DNA from: Streptomyces sp. S3(2020)
Lineage (GTDB): Bacteria > Actinomycetota > Actinomycetes > Streptomycetales > Streptomycetaceae
Direction: 5' to 3'
Assembly: GCF_013044505.1 (NCBI RefSeq)
Contig: NZ_JABERD010000007.1
Location: 1 to 64,000 of the forward strand
Length of the DNA stretch: 64,000 bases
A model generated the notes under the pieces. It made no database searches and was not told the origin of the DNA. It saw only the letters and a list, made by a program, of their open reading frames with translations. A program made the position numbers and the translations under genes. Shown one piece after another: positions 1 to 8,238 of the stretch; the stretch's first letter is position 1; every line of letters begins with the position of its first letter.

Positions 1-428
1 GCGGTGAGGAAGCGGGTGATGAGGGCGCGGGTGGCGGCGGGTGAGAGGAGGGCCTCGCCCGCGGCCACCGTGCGGATGCCGGCGAGGAGGGCGTCGGTGG
101 TGACGTACTTGCCGAGGAATCCGCTGGCGCCGACGCGCAGCGCCTTGGCCACGTACTCGTCGGTCTCGAACATGGTGAGGACCAGCACCCGGGTGCCGGC
201 CAGTCCGGGGTCGTCGCAGATCGTGGCGGTGGCGGCGAGGCCGTCCGTGCCGGGCATGCGGATGTCCATCAGGACGATGTCGGGGCGGTGGGTGCGGGCG
301 AGGTCCACCGCCTCCTGGCCGTTGGCGGCCTCGCCGACCACCTCCATGTCCGCGCAGGAGTCGATCAGCAGCCTGAACGTGCCCCGCAGCAGGGCCTGAT
401 CGTCGGCGAGCAGGACGCGGATGGTCAC
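1..428 (-). CDS. LuxR/NarL-family response regulator, C-terminus cut by window edge
   Basis: About 142 residues of the receiver domain are visible; the HTH output domain lies outside the window. The acidic pair D9/D10, the phospho-acceptor D55 in LMDIRMPG, T85 and K107 are in the normal CheY-like positions. The GTG start at 428-426 overlaps the stop codon of the upstream histidine kinase (GTGA overlap), so the pair is translationally coupled and the kinase is its presumed phosphodonor. The visible sequence fits the NarL/LuxR class, which binds DNA through a C-terminal HTH, but that part is inferred. The system's target cannot be told from the sequence; the neighbouring MMPL exporter is a candidate only by proximity. 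Confidence 0.93.
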   Translation of the reverse strand, partial: MTIRVLLADDQALLRGTFRLLIDSCADMEVVGEAANGQEAVDLARTHRPDIVLMDIRMPGTDGLAATATICDDPGLAGTRVLVLTMFETDEYVAKALRVGASGFLGKYVTTDALLAGIRTVAAGEALLSPAATRALITRFLT

Positions 429-1633
429 AGGATTGCCTCGTTCTCGTCCGGGGCGCGGGGGTGCAACGGCAGCGCGGTGGCGACCTCGAAGCCGCCCTCG
501 GGGCGAGGGCCGGCGTGCAGATCGCCTCCGATGGAGTGGGCGCGCTCACGCATGCCCATCAGACCGTAACCTCCGCCCGGGACCGACGACGTGGTGGCCA
601 CCGCCTCGTTGGTGACCGAGATCAGCACACGGGAGTCCGAGTAGGTCAGCCGGACGCTCGCCCCGGTGCCCGCGCCGTGCTTGGTGACGTTGGTGAGGGC
701 CTCCTGGATGATCCGGTATGCCGTCAGGTCCACGCCGGGTGACAGCGGCCGGGGCTCGCCCTCGGTGACGACGGTGACCTCGACGCCGGCGCTCTCGCAG
801 GTCGCGATCAGCTCGGGGAGGCGGTCCAGGCCGGGGGCGGGTTCCAGGGAGTCGGCGTCGCAGTCGTCGCCGATCTGACGCAACACCCCTACCGTGGCGC
901 GGAGTTCGAGGAGCGCGGAGGACGTGGTGGCGGTCAGCTCGTCGAGCAGTTTCATCGCCTGTTCGGGATGGGTGGGGGCCAGGTGGCGGGCGGTGCCGGC
1001 CTGGGCGTTGGCGACGGCCATGTGGTGGGCGACGACGTCGTGGAGTTCGCGGGCGATCCGCAGCCGCTCCTCGGCGACCCGCAGCCGGGCCTCCTCCTCG
1101 CGGGTGTGCTCGGCGTACGCGGCGCGTGCGTGCACGGACTCCAGATAGGCGCGGCGCAGGCGGTTCCGGCTGCCTCCGACCAGGGGCAGCATGAGCCACA
1201 GCACGGGTCCGACCGTGCGCAGCACGATCATGTCGGTGGTCGGCTGGTCGGCCACGGAGGTGGTGACCACCACGGCGATGGTCGCGGCGCCCCACGCGCA
1301 CGAGGTCCTGGCGTCGGTGCCGGTGGCCAGCCAGAACAGGGAGATCATCAGCGGGGCGAGCAGCAGCGGTGTCAGCACGAAGCCCAGGGCCACGGTGGCC
1401 ACGGTGCAGCCCGCGCAGACCACCAGGGCGGCCCGCGGATACCTGCGCGCCCTCAGCTGGACCAGGCAGGAGACCGCCGCGAGGGCGACGGCGGGCCAGT
1501 CCTCCTCCGGTTGGCTCAGGCCGGGGATGGTGATCGTGGCGCCCAGCGACACACAGCCGACCAGGCCCAGGACCAGGAGGATGTCCGTGGCGGTGTGCCG
1601 AAGCCCCGCGGGGCGCTCCGGGCTGGTGGTCAT
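425..1633 (-). CDS. two-component sensor histidine kinase (HisKA_3 type)
   Basis: A 402-residue membrane kinase. Several hydrophobic segments fill roughly residues 15-150. They are followed by a dimerisation helix with the ELHDVVAHH box, where H198 is the predicted phosphorylation site. An HPK7-type ATPase domain then shows an N-box (IIQEALTNVTKHG) and a glycine-rich box (GGGYGLMGMRER). The ATG start is preceded by a GGAGAG ribosome-binding site. The kinase is first in a two-gene operon with the response regulator, with a 4-bp overlap. There is no large extracellular sensor domain, so it is probably an intramembrane-sensing kinase of the DesK/LiaS-like group. The ligand is unknown. Confidence 0.95.
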   Translation of the reverse strand: MTTSPERPAGLRHTATDILLVLGLVGCVSLGATITIPGLSQPEEDWPAVALAAVSCLVQLRARRYPRAALVVCAGCTVATVALGFVLTPLLLAPLMISLFWLATGTDARTSCAWGAATIAVVVTTSVADQPTTDMIVLRTVGPVLWLMLPLVGGSRNRLRRAYLESVHARAAYAEHTREEEARLRVAEERLRIARELHDVVAHHMAVANAQAGTARHLAPTHPEQAMKLLDELTATTSSALLELRATVGVLRQIGDDCDADSLEPAPGLDRLPELIATCESAGVEVTVVTEGEPRPLSPGVDLTAYRIIQEALTNVTKHGAGTGASVRLTYSDSRVLISVTNEAVATTSSVPGGGYGLMGMRERAHSIGGDLHAGPRPEGGFEVATALPLHPRAPDENEAIL

Positions 1634-1686
1634 CTGTCTCTCCGAGGGTCGGGGCCTGAGCCCATGGTGGACGACGTACGGCGTGC

Positions 1687-1718
1687 GGGCTGCCCGTGAC
1701 CTTCGCCACGGGCAGCCC
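1687..1718 (-). terminator. strong hairpin after the MMPL gene
   Basis: A perfect 12-bp inverted repeat (GGGCTGCCCGTG with CACGGGCAGCCC) with an 8-nt loop lies in the gap between the MMPL stop codon and the kinase start. There is no T-run, as is usual for GC-rich actinomycete terminators. It probably separates MMPL transcription from the kinase/regulator operon. Confidence 0.7.
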
Positions 1719-1739
1719 TGGGAGGGACGGTCGTCCCGG

Positions 1740-4145
1740 TCAGACGCGCGCCCCGACCGGTTCGTCGTCCGGGTCGCAGTCCCGGTCCGCCGTCTCGGGA
1801 ACCGGGTTCCGGGTGAGGGCCTCGCCCTCCACGTCGACCCGGGGCAGCCACCGGTCCAGCCACGTCGGCAGCCACCAGGCCCGGTCGCCCAGCAGGGCGA
1901 GGACGGCGGGCACGATCGCCATCCGGACGACGAAGGCGTCCAGGAGCACGGCGGTGGCCATGCCGAAACCGATCATCTTGATCATGGAGTCGCTCTCCCC
2001 GATGAAGCCCGCGAAGACGGCGATCATGATGAGCGCGGCGGCCACGACGACGCGGGCGCTGTGCCGGAACCCCGAGACGATCGCCTGGTCGGCCGGTTCG
2101 CCGTGGACGTACGCCTCGCGCATCCGCGAGACGAGGAAGACCTCGTAGTCCATGGCCAGGCCGAAGACGATGCCCACCAGGAAGATCGGCATCAGGCTCA
2201 TGATCGGACCGGTCTGCTCCACCCCGAACATGCTCGCCCCGTGCCCCTGCTGGAAGACCAGGACGACCGCGCCCAGTGCCGCGAGGACCGAGAGCAGGAA
2301 GCCGAGCGCCGCCTTGAGGGGGACGAGCAGGGACCGGAAGACCACCAGCAGGAGGATGACGGCCAGACCGACGACGGTGATGAGATACGGCACCAGCGCG
2401 GCCTGTACCTTCGTCGCGATGTCGATGTTCAGCGCGGTGGTACCGGTGACCTCGAAGGACGCGCCGGTCGCCGACTCGATGCCCGGGCGCTCGCCCCGGA
2501 TGGTCTTGACGAGGGTCTTGGTCCTGTCGTCGGTCGGGCTGGTGGCCGGTGTCGCGGTGAACACGGCCGTGTTCCCGGCCTCGTTGAAGCGGGGCGCGGC
2601 GACCGAGACGACGCCCTTCGTGTCGGTGATCTCCTGGTGGACGGCGTTCACCGCGGCCTTGGCGTCGTCGGTCCCCTGGGCGTCGACCACGATGGTGAGC
2701 GGCCCGTTGAAGCCGGGGCCGAAACCTTCGGCGAGGGCGTCGTAGGCGCGGCGCTCGGTGGTGGACGTGGACTTGGCCTCGTCGCCGGGCATGCCGAGCT
2801 GCAACTGGGTCATCGGGATCGCGAGGGCGCCGAGGCCCACGACGCCCAGCAGCAGGACGGGGATCGGGCGGCGCAGTACGAACCGGGCCCAGCGGGTCCC
2901 ACGGTTGTCGCCGGATCCCGTCCCGGCCCGGGCAGCCGCGTCGGATGCCGTGGTCCCGGCCGGAGCAGCCGCGTCGGGCGTCCCGGTCCCGGCCGGCGTC
3001 GGGCCGCCGGTCGAGACCCGCCGGCCCGCGACGGTCCTCTTCCCGGCGACGACGCGCTTCACGAGCAGGACCCTGCTCCTGTTCCCGCTCCGGGCCCGCG
3101 GCTTCGCGGCCCGCCCGGCGCCCTTGCGGGCCGCGCCCGACAGCACGGCGTTCGGCCAGAAGCCGACGAGTGCGGGCACGACGGTCAGGGCGATGACCAC
3201 GGCGACGACCACGGCACCGGCGGCGGTCAGGCCCATCTTCGTCAGCATCGGAATGCCGACGACCGTCAGGCCGGCCAGCGCGATGACGACGGTCAGGCCC
3301 GCGAAGACGACCGCCGAACCGGCCGTACCGACCGCGAGACCGGCCGCCTCCTGCGGCGCGTGTCCCTTGTCGCGCTCCTCGCGGTAGCGGGAGACGACGA
3401 ACAGCGCGTAGTCGATGCCGACCGCGAGGCCCAGCATCATCGCCAGGGTGCCGGTGCTCGTGGACAGTCCGAACGCCTCGGCCAGCATGGTGATGGTGAA
3501 CATGCTGACGCCGACGCCGAGGATCGCCGTCAGCAGCGGCAGTCCGGCGGCGGCCAGCGAGCCGAAGGTGATCAGCAGGACGAGGGCGGCCACCGCGATG
3601 CCGATGATCTCGGCGACCCCGCCGGGCCCGCCGCCGCTGTCCATGGCGCTGCCGCCCGTCTCCACGGTCAGGCCGCTCTCGCGGGCCTGGTCGGCGGCCT
3701 TGTCCACCGCCGTCCGGCTGGCGTCGGTGACCTCGGACGACGTCACCTTGTAGGTGACGGTGGCGTAGGCGGTCGTACTGTCCTTGCTGACCTCCTTCGT
3801 CTCGAAGGGATCAGCGACGCCGGCCACCTGCGAGCCGTCACCGAGGGCGGTCACCGTCTCCTCGATCGCCTGCCTGGTGGCGGTCGCGGTGACCTTCTGC
3901 CCGTCGGGGGCGACGAACACCACCCGGGCGGTGGCGCCGTCGGCGGCGGCTCCGGGGAAGCGCTCCTGCATCAGGTCGTACGCCTTCTGCGACTCGATGC
4001 CCGGCATCGAGAACTCCTCGTCGGAGGCGCCCGGCGCCTGGAGGGCACCCAGGCCGACGGCGGTCAGCACCGCCAGCCATATCAAGGCGACGTAACCGCG
4101 CCGCCGGAAGGCCAGCCGGCCCAGTCGATACAGAAAAGTAGCCAC
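1740..4145 (-). CDS. MMPL-family (RND superfamily) membrane transporter
   Basis: The 801-residue protein has the two-fold MMPL layout: TM1 near residues 15-35, an extracytoplasmic domain, a TM2-6 bundle, a central cytoplasmic loop, then a second TM/extracytoplasmic/TM-bundle half. Signatures include GLAVGIDYALFVVSRYREE, GLAMDYEVFLVSRMREA and the terminal LLGDRAWWLPTWLDRWLP. MMPL proteins export lipids or hydrophobic molecules using proton motive force; the substrate here is unknown. The start is GTG with a GGAG 9 nt upstream. The central loop is unusually long (about 85 residues, near 340-425), rich in Ala/Thr/Gly/Arg, and holds an 11-residue repeat. It is transcribed toward the two-component operon but separated from it by a strong hairpin. 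Confidence 0.93.
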   Translation of the reverse strand: MATFLYRLGRLAFRRRGYVALIWLAVLTAVGLGALQAPGASDEEFSMPGIESQKAYDLMQERFPGAAADGATARVVFVAPDGQKVTATATRQAIEETVTALGDGSQVAGVADPFETKEVSKDSTTAYATVTYKVTSSEVTDASRTAVDKAADQARESGLTVETGGSAMDSGGGPGGVAEIIGIAVAALVLLITFGSLAAAGLPLLTAILGVGVSMFTITMLAEAFGLSTSTGTLAMMLGLAVGIDYALFVVSRYREERDKGHAPQEAAGLAVGTAGSAVVFAGLTVVIALAGLTVVGIPMLTKMGLTAAGAVVVAVVIALTVVPALVGFWPNAVLSGAARKGAGRAAKPRARSGNRSRVLLVKRVVAGKRTVAGRRVSTGGPTPAGTGTPDAAAPAGTTASDAAARAGTGSGDNRGTRWARFVLRRPIPVLLLGVVGLGALAIPMTQLQLGMPGDEAKSTSTTERRAYDALAEGFGPGFNGPLTIVVDAQGTDDAKAAVNAVHQEITDTKGVVSVAAPRFNEAGNTAVFTATPATSPTDDRTKTLVKTIRGERPGIESATGASFEVTGTTALNIDIATKVQAALVPYLITVVGLAVILLLVVFRSLLVPLKAALGFLLSVLAALGAVVLVFQQGHGASMFGVEQTGPIMSLMPIFLVGIVFGLAMDYEVFLVSRMREAYVHGEPADQAIVSGFRHSARVVVAAALIMIAVFAGFIGESDSMIKMIGFGMATAVLLDAFVVRMAIVPAVLALLGDRAWWLPTWLDRWLPRVDVEGEALTRNPVPETADRDCDPDDEPVGARV
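2920..2985. repeat. 33-bp in-frame tandem repeat inside the MMPL gene
   Basis: Two 33-bp imperfect copies (2920-2952 and 2953-2985), followed by a third partial copy starting GTCCCGGCCGG, encode the 11-residue repeat AGTxxxDAAAx in the cytoplasmic linker. The unit is a whole number of codons, so copy number can change without a frameshift. Confidence 0.7.
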
Positions 4146-4375
4146 GTCAGGGAACTCCGCATCTGCTCTCGTTTACCCGATCAGGCTGTCGTGGCGGACC
4201 CCCTCCCGTCGTCGTGCGGCTACTGGCACTGCCGACCACCGCATCCGGAGGACCCTCTACTGAAACCGCAGTACATGTCCGGGCCGCCGGGTCCTCCGCC
4301 GGTACGACGTCCACGCGGTCGGGCGAGGGCGTCTGACATCATTGCGGCTCGATCTTGTGGTCACCGGGAGACACC

Positions 4376-5479
4376 ATGAAGCGAGGCACGGGACGGAGCG
4401 GCAGCTCCGCGGCGCCGAACAGTGTGGATGTGGCGCGTCTCGCCGGGGTCTCCCAGAAGACGGTGTCGAGGGTCTTCAACGAAGAGCCCTATGTCTCCGC
4501 CGAGGCGCGCAGACGCGTCCTCGAAGCCGCGGAGCAGCTCGGTTACCGGCGCAACAACGCCGCCCGGGCGCTGGCGTCGGGACGGACGCGCTCGATCGGT
4601 GTGATCACGCTCGGCACCGCGCTGTACGGGCCCGCGTCCCTCCTCATGGGCGTCGAACGGGTCGTCCGGGACACGGGGTACGCGCTGCGCGTGGTCAACA
4701 CCGTGGAGGGCGACCCGGGCGGGCTCGCCGGTGCCGTGGACTCGCTCCTCGACCAGGGCGTGGACGGCATCGTGATCTCCGAGCCGATCGACGAGCAGGG
4801 CGGCGGCGAGGCCGAACCCCTCCGTGTCGACGTCCCGGTCCTCGTCATCGGCGCTCCGCCGCCGCCGCTCAGCTCACCGGCGGTGCTGACCGCGGGCCGG
4901 GGTGCCGATCTGATGGCCGGCGCCGCCACCGAACACCTGCTGGGACTCGGCCATGTGACGGTCCATCACCTGGCGGGCCCGCAGCGGTGGTTCGCCGCCC
5001 AGGACCGGCTGGAGGGGTGGCGGACCACCCTGACCTCGCACGGGAGGGACGTACCCCCTGTCGTCGAGGGCGACTGGTCGGCCGCGTCCGGATACGCCGC
5101 CGGACGGGAGTTCGCCCGGATCCCCGACGTGACCGCCGTGTTCGCCGCCAACGACGACATGGCGATCGGGCTGATCCGCGCGCTGGCGGAGGCCGGGCGG
5201 CATGTGCCCGACGACGTCGCCGTGGTGGGCTTCGACGACATTCCGGTCGCCGCCTACGTCACTCCGCCACTGACCACGGTGCGGCAGCCCTTCGACGCCG
5301 TGGCACACGAGGGCCTGGAGCGTCTGGTGCACGCCATCGAGAACCCGGGCGCCGCCCCTTTGCCGACGAGCGCCCCGCCGATCGACCTCATCGTCCGCGC
5401 CTCGACGGCGCCCCCGCACTCGACGACGACCTCGCTCCCGCCCTCGCCCTCGCTCCCGGGCGAAGGCCCTCGGTCTTGA
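4376..5479 (+). CDS. LacI-family transcriptional regulator
   Basis: A 367-residue LacI/GalR regulator. The N-terminal HTH reads SVDVARLAGVSQKTVSRVFN, followed by the hinge helix region (GYRRNNAARALASGRTRSIGVI) and a periplasmic-binding-like effector domain ending in the usual VAVVGFDDIP...TVRQP segment. The ATG at 4376 is chosen because GGGAG lies 5 nt upstream; an in-frame extension to 4355 lacks a ribosome-binding site. It normally represses sugar-utilisation genes, but no sugar operon is adjacent, so its regulon is unknown. It is divergent from the MMPL gene across a 230-bp region in which I see no convincing LacI-type operator. The C-terminal tail is Ser/Pro-rich. Confidence 0.93.
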   Translation: MKRGTGRSGSSAAPNSVDVARLAGVSQKTVSRVFNEEPYVSAEARRRVLEAAEQLGYRRNNAARALASGRTRSIGVITLGTALYGPASLLMGVERVVRDTGYALRVVNTVEGDPGGLAGAVDSLLDQGVDGIVISEPIDEQGGGEAEPLRVDVPVLVIGAPPPPLSSPAVLTAGRGADLMAGAATEHLLGLGHVTVHHLAGPQRWFAAQDRLEGWRTTLTSHGRDVPPVVEGDWSAASGYAAGREFARIPDVTAVFAANDDMAIGLIRALAEAGRHVPDDVAVVGFDDIPVAAYVTPPLTTVRQPFDAVAHEGLERLVHAIENPGAAPLPTSAPPIDLIVRASTAPPHSTTTSLPPSPSLPGEGPRS

Positions 5480-5505
5480 CATTCCGGCTCCACGACAGAA
5501 GGCTG

Positions 5506-5519
5506 ACCGACCAGTCGGT
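5506..5519. promoter_or_regulatory. TetR-type palindromic operator
   Basis: ACCGAC-CA-GTCGGT is a perfect 6-bp inverted repeat with a 2-bp centre, a form typical of TetR-family operators. It lies between the LacI gene and the hydrolase, just ahead of the hydrolase ribosome-binding site. A TTGACA hexamer (5476-5481) overlapping the LacI stop could be a -35 element, but no good -10 is visible. No TetR gene is in the window next to it. Confidence 0.55.
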
Positions 5520-5534
5520 ATGAAGGAGTCGGCC

Positions 5535-6368
5535 GTGACCGAGCTGAGCATCCCCACTTCCGCGGGTGCGTTCGACGCCACCGTGGCGGGGCCGCCGGAC
5601 GGTCGCCCGGTACTGCTCCTGCACGGCTTCCCGCAGACGAGGCTGGCGTGGCGGCACCAGATCACGACGCTGGCCGCGCACGGCTACCGCGTCGTCGCGC
5701 CCGACCAACGCGGCTACTCCCCCGGGGTCCGCCCCGAGCGGCCCGAGGACTACCGCGTCGACGTCCTGGTCGACGACGTCGTCGCGCTCACGGAGCGACT
5801 GGGCTGGACGACGTTCGACCTGGTCGGCCACGACTGGGGAGGCGCGGTGGCCTGGTGGACCGCCGATGCCCACCCCGCCCGTGTACGCACACTGACGGTC
5901 GTCTCGACCCCGCACCCCCGCGCCCTCGCCGACGCCCTGCGCACCGACGAGGACCAGCGCACACGGTCGCGCTACATGCTCGACTGGCGCGAGACGCCCG
6001 CGACCGAGAACCAGATGCTGGCCCATGACGCCGAGAGGCTGCGCGCCTTCTACGCCGGCAAGGTCCCGCAGACCAGTGCCGAGGCCTACGTACGGCAGCT
6101 GTCCCGACCGGGCGCGCTCACGGCGGCGCTGAACTGGTACCGGTCCGGCCGCCCCGAACACGCCATCGGTGTCGTCGACGTACCCACGCTGTACGTCTGG
6201 AGCACGGCGGACACGGCGTTCGGACCGGCGGCCGCGCGGGAGACCGCGCAGTGGGTGAAGGGGCCGTACCGGTTCGAGACCCTCGTCGGCGTCAGCCACT
6301 GGATCCCCGAGGAGGCGCCCGAGGCGCTGAACCATCTGCTGCTCGAACACCTCACCGACTCCGCCTGA
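5535..6368 (+). CDS. alpha/beta hydrolase, epoxide-hydrolase-like
   Basis: A 277-residue cytoplasmic alpha/beta hydrolase. It has the oxyanion motif LLLHGFPQT near residue 26, a PDQRGYSPG strand-turn and the nucleophile elbow GHDWGG. The elbow centre is Asp, as in epoxide hydrolases and haloalkane dehalogenases rather than serine esterases. A late HWIPEEAPE segment carries the catalytic His. The GTG at 5535 is preferred over the in-frame ATG at 5520 because AAGGAG sits 6 nt before it, and the ATG would place the palindromic operator directly against the start. The substrate is unknown; the family usually opens epoxides or C-halogen bonds. Likely controlled by a TetR-type repressor through the site at 5506-5519. 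Confidence 0.88.
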   Translation: MTELSIPTSAGAFDATVAGPPDGRPVLLLHGFPQTRLAWRHQITTLAAHGYRVVAPDQRGYSPGVRPERPEDYRVDVLVDDVVALTERLGWTTFDLVGHDWGGAVAWWTADAHPARVRTLTVVSTPHPRALADALRTDEDQRTRSRYMLDWRETPATENQMLAHDAERLRAFYAGKVPQTSAEAYVRQLSRPGALTAALNWYRSGRPEHAIGVVDVPTLYVWSTADTAFGPAAARETAQWVKGPYRFETLVGVSHWIPEEAPEALNHLLLEHLTDSA

Positions 6369-6522
6369 CACCCCGGCTCCAGGTCGGCCGACGACCGTCT
6401 GTCCTCGCCGGGCGCCGCCGGGCACACTGGGGCCGCGTCCCACCACGGCACGGAAGTACAGCACGCCCGATGACCCTTCGGGCCCGCTGCGAACCCCACC
6501 TACCGACCTCGGGGAGACTTCG

Positions 6523-7407
6523 GTGATCAGAGCACGCCGTACCACGAACAGACGTCCACGGCTGATCGCCTCGGTGCTGAGCCTGCTCGTCGTGACCGCT
6601 CTCGCGGTGTCCGACGCCGGCGCGGCCGCAGAGCCCACGGCCGCCACCACGGTGTCCGACGCGGCCTCGGCCGTCGGTTCCCTGGGAATCGCGGGGACGA
6701 GTTGGGCGGTCGACGAGCGCACCGGGACGTTGCGGGTTCTCGCCGACTCCACGGTCGCCGAGGCCGACCTGGCCCAACTCCGCCGCGCCACCGGGCGTTT
6801 CGCGGATGCCGTGAGCCTCGAACAGCTCGACGGCCGGCTCCGCACGCTCCTCTCGGGCGGCGACGGCATCTACACGGCCGGTTGGCGCTGCTCGGCCGGG
6901 GTCAATGTGCAGAGCGGATCGACGTACTACTTCGTCACCGCGGGCCACTGCACCGAGGGCGCGACCACCTGGTACACCGGCTCCGCCCTGACCACCACGA
7001 TCGGTTCCACCACCGCCACCAGCTTCCCCGGCGACGACTTCGGGATCGTCCGGTACACCAACCCGGCCGTACCGCACCCCGGCTCCATCGGATCCGTCGA
7101 CATCACCGGCACCGCGACCGCCTACGTCGGCCAGAGCGTCTGCCGTCGGGGAGCGACCACCGGCGTCCACTGCGGCAGGGTCACCGCGCTCAACGCGACC
7201 GTCAACTACGGAAGCGGAGACGTCGTTCACGGTCTGATCCAGACCAACATCTGCGCCGAGCCCGGCGACAGCGGCGGCCCCCTCTACGCCGGCGACAAGG
7301 TCATCGGCATCCTCTCCGGCGGCTCCGGCAACTGCACGGTGGGCGGCACCACGTTCTACCAGCCGATCCAGGAAGCCCTCAGCGCCTACGGGCTGTCCGT
7401 GTACTGA
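6523..7407 (+). CDS. secreted streptogrisin-like serine protease (S1 family)
   Basis: A 294-residue preproprotein. A Sec signal peptide covers about residues 1-36 and a short propeptide runs to about 110. The mature chymotrypsin-fold protease begins near [10 protein letters not shown], matching the ISGGDAIYS start of Streptomyces griseus proteases. The catalytic triad is visible: H142 in TAGHC, D172 in DDFGIVRY and S250 in GDSGGP. Cysteine pairs around WRCS/GHC, SVCRRG/VHCG and NIC/GNC match disulfides of the family. The GTG start follows GGGGAG. The propeptide is short, as in the small streptogrisins, and is presumably removed by autocatalysis. It is monocistronic, convergent with the YjbQ gene. 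Confidence 0.95.
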   Translation: MIRARRTTNRRPRLIASVLSLLVVTALAVSDAGAAAEPTAATTVSDAASAVGSLGIAGTSWAVDERTGTLRVLADSTVAEADLAQLRRATGRFADAVSLEQLDGRLRTLLSGGDGIYTAGWRCSAGVNVQSGSTYYFVTAGHCTEGATTWYTGSALTTTIGSTTATSFPGDDFGIVRYTNPAVPHPGSIGSVDITGTATAYVGQSVCRRGATTGVHCGRVTALNATVNYGSGDVVHGLIQTNICAEPGDSGGPLYAGDKVIGILSGGSGNCTVGGTTFYQPIQEALSAYGLSVY

Positions 7408-7446
7408 CCGGGACCTGCGGCGGACAGGCGAAGACCGGCACCGGCG

Positions 7447-7875
7447 TCAGGAGCCGGCCAGAAAGGAGAAGCGGACCTTTCGCTGCGGGTTGTCCTTGTT
7501 CGTGTCCACCAGACACACCGACTGCCAGGTCCCCAGTTCCAGCCGCCCGCCCACCACCGGCAGCGTCGCGTGGGGTGGTACGAACGCGGGGAGGACGTGG
7601 TCGCGGCCGTGGCCCGGGCTGCCGTGGCGGTGCTGCCAGCGGTCGTCGGAGGGGAGGAGGGTGTGCAGGGCGGCGAGGAGGTCGTTGTCGCTGCCGGCGC
7701 CCGTCTCGATGATCGCGATGCCCGCGGTGGCATGCGGGACGAAGATGTTGAGGAGGCCGTCGCGGTCGGCGGCCGCCTCCCGCAGGAAGGCCTCGCAGTC
7801 GGCGGTGAGGTCGACGACCCGCTCCGTGGAGCCGGAGGCGACGTTCAGGACCCGTGTGGTGAAGGCGTCTGGCAT
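7447..7875 (-). CDS. YjbQ-family protein (secondary thiamine-phosphate synthase fold)
   Basis: A 142-residue protein matching the single-domain YjbQ/UPF0047 family: LLNIFVPHATAGIAIIETGAGSD is followed by a GHGRDHVLPAFVPPHATLPVVGGRLELGTWQ core. Family members show weak thiamine-phosphate synthase activity in E. coli complementation, but their true role is unsettled. The ATG at 7875 is preferred to an in-frame extension to 7974 because the family begins about here and the extra residues look non-conserved. It is divergent from the ssu leader and convergent with the protease. Confidence 0.87.
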   Translation of the reverse strand: MPDAFTTRVLNVASGSTERVVDLTADCEAFLREAAADRDGLLNIFVPHATAGIAIIETGAGSDNDLLAALHTLLPSDDRWQHRHGSPGHGRDHVLPAFVPPHATLPVVGGRLELGTWQSVCLVDTNKDNPQRKVRFSFLAGS

Positions 7876-7960
7876 GCGCCCATCCTCGCCCATGCGCACG
7901 GCGCCACGCGCGACCGGCCGCCCGGTGGCTGATACGGATGGTCCACTCCGCGAGACGCCA

Positions 7961-7990
7961 TTGACCATGGCCACGCCATCTCGCTACTTT
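7961..7990 (+). promoter_or_regulatory. promoter of the ssu leader peptide
   Basis: TTGACC (7961-7966) and TACTTT (7985-7990) are separated by 18 bp. A start site about 7 nt after the -10 falls at or next to the ATG of the leader peptide (7998), which would make the transcript leaderless. Confidence 0.6.
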
Positions 7991-7997
7991 CGGCCGC

Positions 7998-8081
7998 ATG
8001 TTGCGTTCAGCCCTGCTCACCACGCGCGGTCACATCGACCTGCTGCGGGTGGCCTCCGCCGCGTGTCGCCGCGGCTGCTGA
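7998..8081 (+). CDS. 27-codon leader peptide of the ssu operon (putative attenuator)
   Basis: The ORF starts MLRSALLTTRGHIDLLRV and ends in an Arg/Cys-rich tail (ACRRGC) before TGA. Short peptides of this shape, ending in Arg and Cys, are found upstream of sulfur-assimilation genes in actinobacteria and are thought to sense cysteine supply by ribosome stalling (cysteine-responsive attenuators). Two Cys codons lie among the last five (TGT CGC CGC GGC TGC). No ribosome-binding site precedes the ATG and the -10 ends 7 nt before it, so translation is probably leaderless. It ends 157 nt before ssuC. The role is inferred; the ORF and its setting are directly visible. Confidence 0.75.
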   Translation: MLRSALLTTRGHIDLLRVASAACRRGC

Positions 8082-8238
8082 CGCCCTTTTCCCGCACCCC
8101 CTCGCGCCCTGCGCTCCGCCCCTGCCCGCACGTCTGATCCGCGCGCACCCCTGACCCCGGTGCACGCCTGAGGCGGCGGCACACGGTCGCGGTCCCCCCA
8201 CTCCCCTCAACGGCCGTCCTCCCCTCCGTGGAGCACTC
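8082..8238 (+). promoter_or_regulatory. leader region between the sulfur leader peptide and ssuC
   Basis: 157 nt with a pyrimidine-rich end (CTCCCCTC... and CCTCCCCTCC) immediately before GTGGAG, the only Shine-Dalgarno-like stretch for ssuC. The CTCC/CCTCC tracts could pair with the GGAG and hide it, so ribosome stalling on the leader might open the site. No T-tract terminator is visible, so translational rather than transcriptional attenuation is more likely. This is inference from base complementarity only. Confidence 0.35.

Noticed and set aside
4146..4375. LacI operator in the 4146-4375 intergenic region
   Set aside because: Only short TGAC/GTCA matches with poor symmetry; nothing with the 14-20 bp palindrome expected for LacI regulators.
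1191..4379. A 1062-codon open frame on the plus strand opposite the MMPL gene
   Set aside because: It is antisense to a clear MMPL gene; its product is an Asp/Gly/Arg/His-rich string with no domain, as GC-rich DNA often produces.
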